The position numbers and the translations under genes are program-made. A stretch of 64,000 bases of DNA, from the NCBI GenBank assembly GCA_036898135.1, contig JBAHVR010000283.1, forward strand, positions 458,847-522,846, read 5' to 3'. The notes below the pieces were generated by a model that was not told where the DNA came from, did no database searches, and saw only the letters and a program-made list of their open reading frames with translations. Positions 10,247 through 22,054 of this stretch are shown piece by piece. Positions within the stretch are counted from its first letter, which is position 1. The number at the start of each line of letters is the position of its first letter. The stretch is from Oncomelania hupensis. Lineage: Eukaryota; Mollusca; Gastropoda; Littorinimorpha; Pomatiopsidae.

Positions 10247-10435
10247 AAAAAAATAGCAGAATATAATAAATTACAAAGATGGAACAAGCAAACAAAAACA
10301 AATATATTAAACAAAGACCAGACAAAAGAAGAACCAATAGCGCAACAAACATTAACAACCACGCCTGTGCTTCTTTCACTGGCACTGACTTTTCAGCCGA
10401 GACATACTAGGCCAATTATAGCTCGCAACCCCTGA
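10247..10435 (+). pseudogene. Second short frame after the unknown pseudogene
   Basis: In the next frame, an open stretch of about 60 codons runs from the A-rich tract after 10245 to a TGA near 10434. It has a basic N-terminal part and LALTFQPRHTRPI near the end. It may be the frameshifted C-terminus of the preceding gene or a second gene of the same element. There is no ATG at its start and no known family. Confidence 0.25.
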
Positions 10436-11981
10436 GCCAGCCTCATGCCTGCAGTCTCGCTTCCCGCGCTAGCCCACGCTAACATAGCAGACAAAGAACG
10501 GAGTATGACTGAATGGATATCATTCTCTATATTTGTGCTATAGAATTGATCATATTATGTGAAATATCGTTTGTATTGTGGTAGTTCTTTTGCATTTTAG
10601 TTACTTTCATATCTGTGTTTTGTGTTAGCACAAACTAAATCTCAGAATACCATTTCGTTTGTCTTATATTTTAGTCAATTTGACCGTGTGTACTGATCAG
10701 CCCTTCACTGACTTGCAACGGACCGGTTTTCGATCTAGTGTATATACACGTTTGTTTTAATTACACATTTAAATTCTTTCTACAATGTTCACCACTTGAA
10801 GTCACTTAGTACACAGTTTGAACTTTCTGGTGATGTGGTCGACATTATAAAATATCTTGTGTTTGGTTGCTGGTCTCTGTAATTGCAGCGAATTAACTTT
10901 TTCCTAATGGTAATGGTGGTAACAATAGGCACATGCACATAATTGTTGCATTGCCGCCGCGGGCTCACCGCGTGTACGCACGTACGTGTATGCTTTGATT
11001 TTTCTCTCTTTCTATTCTTTACTTGTTATGTCTCATTTGATTTTAAATTTGTTTTCTTAAGTCCTTTAAAACCTAACTTCATTTACCCTTTGTCGATTGT
11101 GTGTTTACATTCAGTTTATGTGTATGTGTGTACGTGTACAGTGTGTGTATCTTTTGTGTTGTGTGTGTGCGTAATGTATTACAGTTATTGTGGGTTTTCC
11201 TAAAGTTTATTAATATTTAGTTTGATCTGTCAGTTAATTGAGAATGGCTGCTGTGCAGTTGAGAATGGCTGCTATGCAACATACAAAGGAAAGCATGGGG
11301 CTTGAGAAACAAGGCAAAACAACTTCACTTGTTAATGAAAGAGCAACAGATAAAAAAAAACTTCACCCATGCTGCTTCCCCCCCAAAAAAAAAAAATTAA
11401 AAGGATGGAAATACCAGTTACACCCTTGTTTCCCCTTTTTTAGACAGAGAAATACATTACATACACTACCGTGAGAAAAAGAAGAATAGTTTATAAGGTT
11501 TACTATTTTATATTACTAGAACTTTTCTAAAACTATAATCTGCATACATCTTTGTGGCGTTTTCTTGGTGAGGCATTTGTTAATTGTCTTTGTTCAGTGT
11601 ACCCGGCCCTGTACCTACCACTACTAGTACAGTAGTGAAGCTTGGTCAGTGTGCCCATTTTGTGAAAGTGACATTTATGATGGTCATTGTTTAATGTACT
11701 CTACCTGCATAACTGAATCACGTGGCCAGTGGGCCATGTTGAGTGACAGTGAACTCTTACTTCATGACTGAATCGCTTGATCAGTGTGCCGTGTTGTGTG
11801 ACAATGACAGTTATAGTGGTGATTTATTCAGGATATATCCCTATCAGCATAATGACATAATCTTGGGTGAGTACAATAAATTTTTTATGTGATGTTTCCT
11901 ACACGCACTAGGTTATATCAAGAAACACACAACCATTGTACACGCACTGCATAGGCATGCCTAAGATATGTTATTAAAGGA
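10436..11981. other. Unassigned region with a diverged dispersed repeat
   Basis: No coding signal. About 11020-11160 resembles 32506-32660 and 49940-50100 (shared TGTGTGTTTACATTCAGTTT and neighbouring words). About 11920-11981 resembles 32270-32345 up to GATATGTTATTAAA, so the L1/Tx1 element at 11982 appears to sit inside a copy of this repeat. Confidence 0.5.
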
Positions 11982-12375
11982 GGGAGGCCAAGATGGTGGA
12001 ATCAGCAGACACGCAAAGCGGTAGATGGCAAGTAAATATGATTTGAGTGGATATGTGGTGGCGTTGCACAGTCGGTCATTGTTAATTTTGTGTCTTTATT
12101 TGTGGTTTCATAATTGAAACATGTTTTTGTGACTTGCGGAATCAAGCTCGACCATGTTGAAACGGGTTTGAAATGTCTCATTGAGCGATCCTTGGAGTTC
12201 ATTCTGTCTTCTATTATCGGGCTATTGTAAGCCTGCTTCATCTGTGAACTGCTCTAAATCTTGGGTGTGTTTTTGTAGGAATGTCAAGTGATAATGTTCA
12301 GTGCTGACAGTGGTACTTGCCGGGAATGGCTACTATTTCCCACTACTTCACCTCATCTGTTGTGAAGCGTAACTT

Positions 12376-13263
12376 TTGTCAGAGTCAAGTGAAGGTAGTC
12401 CTGTATTTGGTCAACCTTTTACAAAAATAAATCAGAATTTGTGCAGCGACAGTGACAGTTCATTTCATCTAGGAGGTGTAACCTGTGACAGTGACAGTAT
12501 GGACTCCAAAATGGATATTCAGGAAACACTGCTTGCTATGCAAAGAACAATGAGTTTCTTATCTACAAAAAACGATATTCAAGAATTGAAAAGTGATATG
12601 GCTACTGACATTGAAAAACTGAAGGCAGAATTTAGTGCAATGACTCAGAGAATGCAAGACAAAATAGAACAAATTGAGGGAAAGTGTTTTGAAGTGGAAA
12701 TAAAGATTGACTTGATGACTGAGGAAGCAAAAAAGATCACGAATGAGAATATAGAGTTGCATCAGAAATTGGAGAAGGTGGAAGGTGATTTGAATGATTT
12801 ACAGCAGTATGAAAGGCGTTGTAACTTGAGAATTTATAATGTCAAGGAGAAAGCTGACGAAAAGACAGAAGGTGTTGTCAGTAAGATTTTGACAGAGCTG
12901 ATTGGTGTGAAAACAACCCCAGAAGATTTTGAGGCCTGCCACAGGGTAGGTCAAGGTGGAGGCAGATCAGGCAGCAGCAACAACAACATGAATACAAATC
13001 GCCCGATTCTAGTACGATTTAAAAATCGCAACCTTCGTGACAAAGTATTGGAAAGTAGGAAAAAACTGAAAGGAAATTCTGATAAAGTGACTGTGATGGA
13101 GGATCTAACTGCTTACAATGCAAAACTGTCTAAAGAGGCGTATCAGCATTCAGCAGTGTTGGCCAGCTGGTCAAGTAATGGAAAGATTTTTGCTAAACTT
13201 AAAAATGGAAAGAGATTACAACTGAGATATGGGACAGATGTGGACAAATTGTTCCAAAAGTAA
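12376..13263 (+). CDS. L1/Tx1-type LINE ORF1 protein
   Basis: An uninterrupted frame after a TAA at 12370, ending with TAA at 13261-13263. The reported start at 12376 is TTG, where an ATG may have mutated; the first in-frame ATG is 12499 (MDSKMDIQETLLAMQ). Residues about 45-145 form a Leu/Glu/Lys heptad coiled coil. It is followed by YERRCNLRIYNVKEKA, which resembles the RRM start in L1-like ORF1 proteins, and a basic C-terminal domain with RPILVRFKNRNLRDKVLE. Such proteins trimerise, bind element RNA and act as nucleic-acid chaperones. It is the least damaged transposon gene here apart from its start. Confidence 0.8.
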   Translation: MSESSEGSPVFGQPFTKINQNLCSDSDSSFHLGGVTCDSDSMDSKMDIQETLLAMQRTMSFLSTKNDIQELKSDMATDIEKLKAEFSAMTQRMQDKIEQIEGKCFEVEIKIDLMTEEAKKITNENIELHQKLEKVEGDLNDLQQYERRCNLRIYNVKEKADEKTEGVVSKILTELIGVKTTPEDFEACHRVGQGGGRSGSSNNNMNTNRPILVRFKNRNLRDKVLESRKKLKGNSDKVTVMEDLTAYNAKLSKEAYQHSAVLASWSSNGKIFAKLKNGKRLQLRYGTDVDKLFQK

Positions 13264-14196
13264 ATGACAGTGAAATGACAGTTAATTGACAGGCAAACTA
13301 AAAGTATGTGACTCATTGGCAGGTTCCAGGATGCTCGCAACTGTTGTTACGTAGGCCTAATTCAGTGCTGTATATGACGGTGACCTTTTTGTATCTCACT
13401 TGATATGTATAATCAGCTATATAGGCCTACGATGTTTAATAGTGGAGTATGCAGATTGGCTGCAATTATTTATTGCTACTTTCTATAGTGAAGGCTTACG
13501 TTAGTATAAACAGAAATGTTTTTTCTTTAGTAGTTGGGTAGGCCTAATGTGTCAGATTGTTTGATTTTATTTTTCCGGAATTTGGATTTGTTCCTCCTCC
13601 TTTCGGTTACTACATTATAGCTTTTGTTTGTGTTGTTTTTTGGTTAAAATAGTTGCTTTATATATTATAATTATACTATTATATCATTTAATTCCCCCTC
13701 CACCTCTACCCTGCTTTTATTTGTTAGCTTTCCAAAATATATTACTTACTAAGATTTAATAATATATAATACCATTTTCTTCACTCTCCCTTCTTTTCTT
13801 ATTTAGACTTTTTACATTTTCCCCTCTATTGGCATTTATTACTGTCGTTGGTTATTGTGGTTTATTACTATAAGTAATGCTGCTATTGTTTATCTTATTA
13901 TTACAGTTATTGCTGTAACTATTAGCATTCACTTCTTGTGTGAGCATGTTGTGTGTGGGTTCTTTAGTGTGTGTTGTATCCTTGTATGCATATATGTATT
14001 TAATAATTAATTGACTGTAAATTATTATTAAGATGATCCAAGAGGATCATGAGAGTATTATCTGGTGTTATTTTTGTTGCAAGTATGTGATGTGGCTTGA
14101 TTTATTGTAACGATTTTTTGCTGCAATTATATTTATTGAACACATGCTCTTTATTTATTTATTTATCTTACTTTATGCTATTATTATTATTATTAT

Positions 14197-14237
<41 letters not shown>

Positions 14238-15670
14238 TTTTATTTATTTAATTTTATGTTTGTATAGGCACTACACGAACAGAGTTTTGTGTTTGTGTAG
14301 CGGAAAATAGTTGTTAGTATTTTGTTGTTGTTGTGTTTGATTATGAAAAGCACCATTGGCATTGCTTAATTGGAAAATATTTACTATACGTTTGTATGAG
14401 CAGAGGTAATGGCGGCATAAAGAATATATGATCTATTTTGAAGTTGTGGATCTTTGTGTGTGTGTGTGTGAGTGTGCTTGTGAAAGTTGCTTTGTTATAA
14501 ATACAATTTGTTTACAGGAAAGGTCCGATGTTTGATGTGAAGACTGTATTGCATTGGTTATATGCATATGACATGTAATGTAATGTAATGCATATGACCA
14601 AAAACTGTCCTGTTCACCTGTTAATATCTCACTTATAAAGGTTTCTTTTTTTCCCCCTTTTTTAGTAACATTATAGAACTATCTCTTTGTTTTTGACATA
14701 TATAATGATATAAGATTAATGGGCTCTCTCATCAAGAGCAATGGGCGTTAAAAAGTAGACATGTTTTTATATTTCATGTTGTACTGTGCATTTGCTGTTT
14801 GATGGTTTATAATCACCGTGTGGAAAGGTTGGTATAAGATAATAAGTGACTAAGTGATTTTAAAATATTTATTTATTTCTATTAGTTATTTTTCCATTTA
14901 TTTATTTTTATTAATTTTTTTTCTTTCTTTTTTTTTCTTGCAACATTTAAGGATTTATTGTGTCCTAAAAGAGGTAAATGACATGAATCGTTTTTATGTG
15001 TGTGCTGTTGATGATGTATTGGTACTTATTGAATTTTCTCATTGTATTTGAGCAAAAGGATATCTTTAGTGTCATTGTATGTATGTGTGTGTAGGTGTGC
15101 GTGTGTATGCATTTGCTTAATATAAGTACTACTGTTTAATTACATAACGTTTAACATATCTTGTGTGTGGGCACAGGCGTAAATTGGATATGACCTACTT
15201 TGTTATTGTTTGATTTAAACAAGGGAGGAAACTAAAGAAAGAGAAAAGAAGAGATAGATGTTTAGTTCTTGAGTGATGGTTCTTTTGCAGTTTGTACACG
15301 TTGATATTTGGGGTGGGGAGGTAGGAGAAGATAAATCACTAGTTTTTAATTATTTTATTATATTGAATTGTCTTATTTATTTTTGTTTATATTTACATTA
15401 TTATTGTTGTTATTACTATTGCTGTTGTTATTATTGCTGTTATTATTATTATATTATTATCACATTTATTACACTTTTTTCCCCCTTTCATTTAAAATAA
15501 TGATTAGTTGACTGGCTGTGTAACCGTGCACCGCTTTTGAAACTCGGCCATTTGGAACTCTTGTAAAAACGTGTTTTTTCTTGTTATTTTCTTCGTCTTT
15601 TCTATCTTTTTGATTTTCTTTTTTTTAATTTTCTTCAGAGAGAGCGTGACGTCTATTTTCTTGTATTTTT
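13264..15670. other. Long spacer between ORF1 and ORF2 of the LINE
   Basis: About 2.4 kb, AT-rich, with ATT/AGT microsatellites at about 14180-14236 and no coding frame of note. From about 14640 it is shared with the other two LINE copies, so at least that part belongs to the element. 2.4 kb is long for an inter-ORF spacer, and the first half may contain an insertion. Confidence 0.5.
14180..14236. repeat. (ATT)n-(AGT)n microsatellite
   Basis: ATT repeats run directly into AGT repeats within the LINE spacer. Confidence 0.9.
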
Positions 15671-16604
15671 ATGGATAATACAGTTTCTATTTTATCAGCA
15701 AATTGTCAAGGTTTGAATAATGCCCAAAAAAGACATGACATTTTTCATTTCTTTAAAATTAAAAAGTACGATATTTACTTCTTGCAAGACACACATTTTG
15801 AAACTAAGTTAGAGACATATATTAGGTCGGAGTGGGGTTATAAGGCAGATTTTGCTTATTTTAATTCAGTATCAAGGGGCGTTGCAGTTCTTTTCAACAA
15901 TACATTTGAATGTAAGGTAAAAAAAAATTGAAGGTGATAGCAGTGGGAATTATTTGCTTGTTCTAATACAAATAAAGGATGAAGATGATTTACTTGTAAA
16001 TATTTATGGCCCAAACAGATAATCCTGAGTTTTTTAAGAATATTAATAATAAAATTTTAGGATTTAATTGTCAAAACGTAGTAGTAGCTGGTGATTGGAA
16101 TTTGGTATTAGATCCCTCCAAAGACTATGAAAATTATAAAAATATAAACAACGTAAAAGCACAAGAAACAGTCTTTCAATTAATGGATAACTTAGATTTG
16201 TGCGACATCTGGCGTGACTTGAATCAGGATTGCCGTCGTTTTACATGGCGTCGCAATATTCTGTTTCAGCAGAGTAGGCTTGATTTTTTTTTAAATTTCG
16301 GAATCTGTCTTGCCCAATGTACAGGATACAGATATTTTGTGTGGTTACAGAACTGATCATTCCTACATTACTTTACCACTACAATTAGAACAAAAAGATA
16401 AGAAAAGAAACACACTTTGGAAATTTAATGCATCATTGTTAAAAGACAAAAATTATTTAGAAGAAATAAATACTGTAATAGATAATGTTATTCAAGATTA
16501 TGCTGCTTTAACTTACAGTAGAGAATACTTGTTACAAATGAATTCAAAGGATATTCACTTTACAATTTCTGAGGATTTGTTTTTAGATTTTCTAATGATT
16601 TGTT
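15671..16604 (+). pseudogene. L1/Tx1-type ORF2, endonuclease part, truncated (copy 1)
   Basis: ATG at 15671. The apurinic-like endonuclease domain shows SANCQGLN near the N-terminus, FLQDTHFE, a degraded NIYGPN site and VVAGDWNLVLD in the 16006-16356 frame, and a GYRTDHSYI site in the third frame. These are the metal- and substrate-binding motifs of LINE endonucleases. Frameshifts occur at the A-run near 15930 and near 16320. The frame ends abruptly at about 16604, before any RT sequence, where TIR-transposon sequence begins. Confidence 0.85.
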
Positions 16605-17035
16605 TTTGCTGTAGTTGGGTGTAACCCGAAATATTCAGATGATGTTACTGGTTATTTATTCTTATAGATTTAACAATGTTTTCAGATGATTTATAGAAAT
16701 TTCCGCCCGCCACGCAACATTTTTTAATACGTGTTTCTCATTACAGTACATATAATTGAAATACATATAACAAATTTACTGTATCAGTTAAAAAGAATAA
16801 TATTAGTTAAATAAATAATTGCTTTGGTGCTTGCAATAAAAATATCACTGTTTTTTTTTTTGAGACCATTATAAACTTGCTTTGCCTTGTGCTGAAGTGA
16901 AATCAACGTATCCATAGCGCTTTGAAGTTTTGTCATGGTTTTATTGTTGATATAGATGTGAAATCGTTGTATGTGTGCTTTATGTGTTATGTATTACTTT
17001 TACTCCTTATTACTAATTGTGTCAGTATATTATTC

Positions 17036-17093
<58 letters not shown>

Positions 17094-17427
17094 TGCTTCA
17101 AAATGCAAATCTCGACTTGAGCTTGAAGCTGTGCAGATCGAAATAGAATTAGATCTAGCAGCGGCTATTTTTTATGCACGGATGTTTCACCACAGGCTCT
17201 GAAGTCTTTTCTTTTGTCTTTGTAAATTCCTAAATACGTACGTAGTATAGTATGTAATTGAGGCCTATGAAAGACGAGACTTCCAAGCCTGTAGTTTCAC
17301 GTAGTTCTGCCAGCATTCGTTCGTAAAACATCGGATAGCTTCGCTCGACTCGGAGAGTTTCTTTCGACTTCGGTAATTGCCTTTTTCGGGAAAGTGACTG
17401 GAACTAGGTTGGAAAAAACAAGTTCGC
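16605..17427. mobile_element. Right part of a TIR DNA transposon (element X)
   Basis: 16605-17155 matches 37790-38354. The last about 100 bases, read on the minus strand, match the terminal sequence starting at 36373 (GCAAACTTGTTTTTTCCAAC against GCGAACTTG...), so this is the right terminal inverted repeat. The next bases, CCCGGACA at 17429-17436, match TCCGGACA at 36365-36372, as an 8-bp target duplication would. No transposase is recognised. Confidence 0.6.
17039..17092. repeat. (AAT)n microsatellite
   Basis: An uninterrupted AAT tract inside element X. The matching tract at 38220-38292 is longer. Confidence 0.95.
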
Positions 17428-17981
17428 CCCCGGACAAAGTCGTTTGGATAGCCGAATGCGAGAGAGCATTCCAAACCCTCAAGGACAAAAAGACATCGGC
17501 GCCAGTACTCCACCTACCAGATTTGACGCAGCCCTTCGTTGGCCGCACCGACGCAAGTGACTTAGGCCTCGGAGCAATACTGCTACAGCGCGACCCCAAG
17601 AACACGGAGACGCTATTCCTTGTCGCCCACGCCAGCAGAAAACTGAGACCCGCCGAGACACACTACGCCACGTCGGAGAAAGAATTCCTTAGACTGGTCT
17701 GGGCCATACAGAAGTTTCAACTCTACCTGTATGGGACCCACTTCACAGTTCAGGTGGACCACCAACCACTATCATTCCTGGCAGCCTCCAAATCCTTGAA
17801 CTCGCGCCTGATGCGATGGGCACTCACCCTTCAGGCATACTCTTTCCAAATCGAGTACATCCCCGGCAAAGAGAACCACGGAACCGACTACCTCACTCGT
17901 CACCTCGTGGAGGACACATCAGCAGTCGCCCACTCAACCCAAGTAAGGGCCACAGCACCAGACTTCGTCCTTGTCCAGTAG
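17428..17981 (+). pseudogene. Gypsy RNase H, 5'-truncated
   Basis: Open to a TAG at 17979-17981. From PPDKVVW at the junction it shows FQTLKDKKTSAPVLHLPDL, the RNase H Asp in GRTDASDLGLGAILLQ, the Glu in TSEKEFLRLVWAI, VDHQPLSFL with the next Asp, and YIPGKENHGTDYLTRH at the end. These are the family's catalytic positions. RT is cut off on the left by the TIR of element X. No integrase follows; an LTR-like region does, again placing RNase H last in pol. The coding sequence is GC-richer than its surroundings. Confidence 0.85.
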
Positions 17982-17989
17982 AATTCCTG

Positions 17990-19607
17990 TTATAAGTGTC
18001 CATAGCTACCTGGCATAGCATTGCAGCTCAGGTAGAGCAACTTAACTAGTTTGTAAATAGGACCCTAGGATAGTGCAGCGTTAAACTAGGCTCTGTAGTA
18101 GAAAAAGGTCTAATCCAGTAGACATCGCCTTTTTTCAGTTGAGAGAGCCTGGAACAAGAGCCGAGATTTAAACACAGCACATTTTAAGTTTTTGCCCTGT
18201 TTAGTCAGTTGTAACACTAAGGTTAATGTTATGCTGAAGCAGACGACAGAAGTTAATGATGTGTGCTACACTCTGCTATACGGACGATGGAGCAGTATAG
18301 TGACATCATCCAGCTTACGTTAGAGCTCATCGAATTTACAGCCAATCGGGACAGAGAGAGATTAGGTATACCAGTTCTACCTGGTTCAGGCAGACAACTT
18401 AGGAGAGTCATTCTGCATTCAAACTGCCTAGAGTACACAGCTACACAGAAATCTCTCCATAGACCAGGAAAGCAGGACTTGTTGAAAACTCGTTTCAACT
18501 AAGTTACCCACGGCCTGACATTGTCAAAAAGGTAAATGAACATAGTTTTGTTTCATCGTGATGTCTTGATATTATTGTTGAATTATGTTTGTGAAATTTG
18601 CCATGATTAGAATTGAATTGTCAGTCCAACGTTGCGTGACCACGTGGCGAACACGACCGGTCGACGCCATGTTGTACACCTTACGGACCCACTGTTGTTT
18701 AACCTGTATGCATGCTTGCAGACCAGTGGCTGTACCAGAGAATGTGTACATTATTAATTAATTCTCTATGTGTATAGTTAGCCATGATTTATATTTATCT
18801 ATGTATAGGAAATTAGAGTGAAGATTCCAGTGGACCACGGAATTAGCAGAATGTTCGTTCTTTTATAGAGAGATGTGGGGCTAATCACTGAGGGCTACTT
18901 CGGCCTTCAGTGAGACGCTCTACACACTCATACATGTAGAATACAGGGTTGTGCAGAATTTCGTCTCATATGTTACAGACGAGCAGGTATCGTATCGTGA
19001 GCCCAATCAGGCCAAAGACAAGAAAAAGTCTTCACTGAAAGTTGGCCTGCAGCAGCTGATCAAGCAATGAGCGAAGAGAGCCCACCAGTCTAGCAACAAG
19101 GAGAAGAACCCACAACAACACAGCTTATCAAGGAAGCAACCACAACACAGCTCTTTGGACACTGACAGTCGAGTAGGTATCGTATCGTGAGCCCAATCAG
19201 GCCAAAGACAAGAAAAAGTCTTCACTGAAAGTTGGCCTGCAGCGGCTGATCAAGCAATGAGCGAAGAGAGCCCACCAGTCTAGCAACAAGGAGAAGAACC
19301 CATAACAACACAGCTTATCAAGGAAGCAACCACAACACAGCTCTTTGGACACTGAGCTAAGTACACAGTACGCAGTGCACCAAACCTGTATCAAAGGACC
19401 ACAGTAGTCCACTCTTCCAGAACTCTGACCCTTAGGGCAGAAAGCATCCAGTGCCCGATGATGTTACAGTAGCTGCATAGAACTATCAAGAAGCGAACCA
19501 GTCAAAGAAACATTTGAACTTTTAAGTTAGTATCGTACTTAGCAGATCGTGTATATAGTAGAGGAAATAAATGTGAGATATTTACTGTTATCAAGTGGCT
19601 GGACTAC
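17990..19607 (+). mobile_element. Long LTR, copy B
   Basis: A diverged relative of the LTR at 5580-7012, with shared blocks from about 18200 (TGACATCATC), 18500 (CCACGGCCTGACATTGTC) and 18720 (GACCAGTGGCTGTACC) to the end (GTGGCTGGACTAC). It follows the RNase H frame within about 10 bases. The 5' border is unclear because the first 200 bases differ from copy A. It contains a 190-bp tandem duplication and an AATAAA at 19565-19570. Confidence 0.65.
18981..19357. repeat. 190-bp tandem duplication inside LTR copy B
   Basis: 18981-19170 and 19171-19357 are nearly identical (GTATCGTATCGTGAGCCCAA at the start of both). The LTR at 5580 has no such duplication, so it arose in this lineage. Confidence 0.95.
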
Positions 19608-19610
19608 CTA

Positions 19611-19823
19611 TGATTCATAACCGTGTGCGAGCTAGTGTGACAGTGATCTTTTATCATTTTTCTTTCTATCTCTGTACCCCAGCCTAAACACAGACCAAGC
19701 TAAACAAATAAATGTATTAAGTAGAGTCACAGGGAGATTTACTAGCGATCCCCATCGACTTAAGACGAGTGGGTAATAGTATTCCATTGTGCAGAGACCA
19801 GCAACAATAGACCCACTGTCACA
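19611..19823 (+). mobile_element. 213-bp LTR-like sequence
   Basis: Nearly identical to 63253-63465, of the same 213-bp length, beginning TG and ending GTCACA. At 63466 a primer-binding-like sequence and a gag start follow; here they do not, so this may be a solo or truncated LTR. The left border is uncertain because CTACCTATG is shared further to the left. Confidence 0.55.
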
Positions 19824-20372
19824 GTTAACAGGTCATTCCCATCCAGATATTGCTATAATTGTTGAAAGTCATGAGTGGTTAGATAGTTATAATTTTATTT
19901 TTAGTTGGTAGATTGTTATGATTTTACTATATTTTAGTTTTATTGTCTATTGTCATGCACCTAGAGTGTACAGACGTAAAATTAAAATACTGAACCAAGC
20001 TGAACTGGACTGACAGTTTAGGCCCCATGGAATGAAAGTTTAGACACCACGGAATGAAATTTAGACATCACGGAATACCATGGAATGAAAGTTCAGACAC
20101 CGCGGAATGAAGTTAAGAGACCATGGTATGAAAGACTCCTTGCAATGCAAGGATTAAGTTTAGGCACTCTGAACGTTAGACACATAACAGAGAGATGGCA
20201 AACACGTACACACAAGTGAATGGCAATCAGTAGGCATATTTCATAGTTCTGATAGACGGAAGGGGACTCTCTTGCGCAATATAATTACTTATTTTGGATT
20301 CACAAGCGTTTGATCAAGAGTGATAGAAAGACACACTCACACACGCACACACCCAAACAGAGAGAGAGAGAG

Positions 20373-20408
<36 letters not shown>

Positions 20409-20489
20409 TCGTGAAGATCGATGGACACAACAACCTGTTGCCGGGCAAAGACCTAGTGGCACCAAGGTTCTTCCGAAGTTTAACAGATC
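19824..20489. other. Spacer with short tandem repeats
   Basis: Degenerate units of about 22 bases (GGAATGAAAGTTTAGACACC) at 20020-20135 and a (GA)n tract at 20357-20406. No gene seen. Confidence 0.6.
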
Positions 20490-20501
20490 ACAAAGTCAAG
20501 T
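20490..20501. repeat. Target-site duplication of the SINE, left copy
   Basis: ACAAAGTCAAGT here and at 20814-20825, a perfect 12-base direct repeat flanking the SINE. Confidence 0.85.
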
Positions 20502-20813
20502 AAAAGGTAAAAAGGTAAAGGTAGTCCCATAGCCTTGTGGCCGTAGGGGAGCGTGATATTGGAGATCACACTTATCTTGGGCCAGCGTAATGAGGGTGAT
20601 GCCCATCTCTCTCCCTCGCTGCTTTACCTTCCCCACCCTCAAGAGAGTAGGTACTCAATCACAGTTGAGGCAAAAGGGGGCGTTGTTATTTGTCGCTTCA
20701 CGTTGCGGTCACCCATCCAAGCGCTAACCGCACTGGACGGTGCTTAACTTGCGACACAGTAGCGAGTGCTCCAACCACTGCGCTATCCGACACCCCAACA
20801 CATACGACATCCG
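20502..20813 (-). mobile_element. SINE with tRNA-like head and 5S-rRNA-like segment
   Basis: Read on the minus strand, the head GTCGGATAGCGCAGTGGTTG contains an RNA polymerase III box A. It is followed at 20704-20751 by AAGTTAAGCACCGTC...GGTTAGCGCTTGG...ATGGGTGACCGC, which closely follows the internal region (box A, intermediate element, box C) of 5S rRNA. A body and an AAGGTAAAGGTAGTCCC-complement 3' end follow. It is flanked by the 12-bp duplication. A second copy lies at 37276-37572. Confidence 0.85.
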
Positions 20814-20949
20814 ACAAAGTCAAGTCCAGAGTAACAGGTCCTTTTAAAATTAACAATCAATGTTTTTATATAAGGATAAAACGCTATAACAAATTTAACC
20901 TTCTTTAATATAAATCGATCCATTCGTTGGCTTATGCACCTATTGATAA

Positions 20950-21072
20950 CAACAATGTTGATTTTAATTATAGCTCCGCAGCAAAAGCGCCTCGGGCGGC
21001 TTCATTAATTTCATGTATCAGCCAGCGCCTTGAGCAGCTCTAGAGCTAAAAAAATGCGCCATAAAATGTAGC
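20950..21072 (-). repeat. SINE-like AGCGC element fragment
   Basis: On the minus strand it reads TTAGCTCTAGAGCTGCTCAAGGCGCTG, matching the element at 7688. It abuts the start of the foldback arm. Confidence 0.45.
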
Positions 21073-22054
21073 CGGGCGGGCTACAAGGAATTTCTGACCA
21101 TTTCGATACTTAGGCCTCACACTGTCCTCTGTTATGTTTAAATTAGCTGTATGCAATAATTTGATATATACTTTTCAGATCCCTTAAAGCAGATAATCGT
21201 TAGACGCAGCTTTAAATTATCTATTTGAATATATAAACTTTATTTGTGATTTATGTAGAAATTTTAAAGGAGAGCGCGATGTTTAGAATAGCGCGATGCC
21301 TATCACATTGATAAAGACACCGCGCTGTTGTTTGACCGCTGATACGACGTTGTTCTTTCTTTCATTTTTATTATTCTTTATAATTTTATTAAATTAAAGA
21401 GTTGTTATGAGTTTAGAGTTGTGAAATGCTTAAGAGCAGCAGCCAACTCCCTCTTAAATAGCGTATTATTTTTATTTCATAGCAGATAGGTCTGATATTA
21501 TTATATCAGTAGAAAGGTCGTATTTCCGCGTTTCCGCCCATATATAATTTGTTTAGCATTCGTTAGCGTTTCAAGCCTTATATGTAAAATAAAGGTTAAC
21601 AACTAAAACAAATTACCAAGAGAGACGAACAGCAGCGCGCGTTAAGCCTCAGGTTCAGTATGGTCCGCGCGCATACATAAAAGCTCGGACGTGCTAAAAT
21701 ATTTCGAGACAAACACTCTGAGAGAGCAAGAAAAACAAGACAGAGGGCTGGAGCACGCAGAAAGAGAACAAGAGAACGGGAGAACGAGAAAGACACACAG
21801 AGAGGGCAGAATGTAGCTGTACGAGCATTGCCTGTTGCGCTCTCTTAGTATGATGCACTTCGAGAATAAAATTTTCAACGGTCATCAACGAACTGGCGTT
21901 GGGGAGAGAGAGAGAGAGAATGTGTAAGAATTCTTCATCACCCTAGCCTCCATCACTGTATCATCTCCCCACCACCACCAACACCACCACAATAAGAACA
22001 ATTTATTTACAAAGTTCAAAATAAATTGTCGCTGGATTAATTGTGTGGACAATT

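Larger units (their letters stand above)
11982..16604 (+). mobile_element. L1/Tx1-type LINE copy 1 (5' complete, 3' truncated)
   Basis: Starts GGAGGGAGGCCAAGATGGTG, as L1-like 5' UTRs often do, immediately after AGATATGTTATTAAA. It carries ORF1 (12376-13263), a long spacer and the first part of ORF2 (15671-16604). At 16604 it is cut off and joined to sequence of a TIR transposon. The part from about 14640 onward is nearly identical to the copies at 26695 and 44008. Confidence 0.85.
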
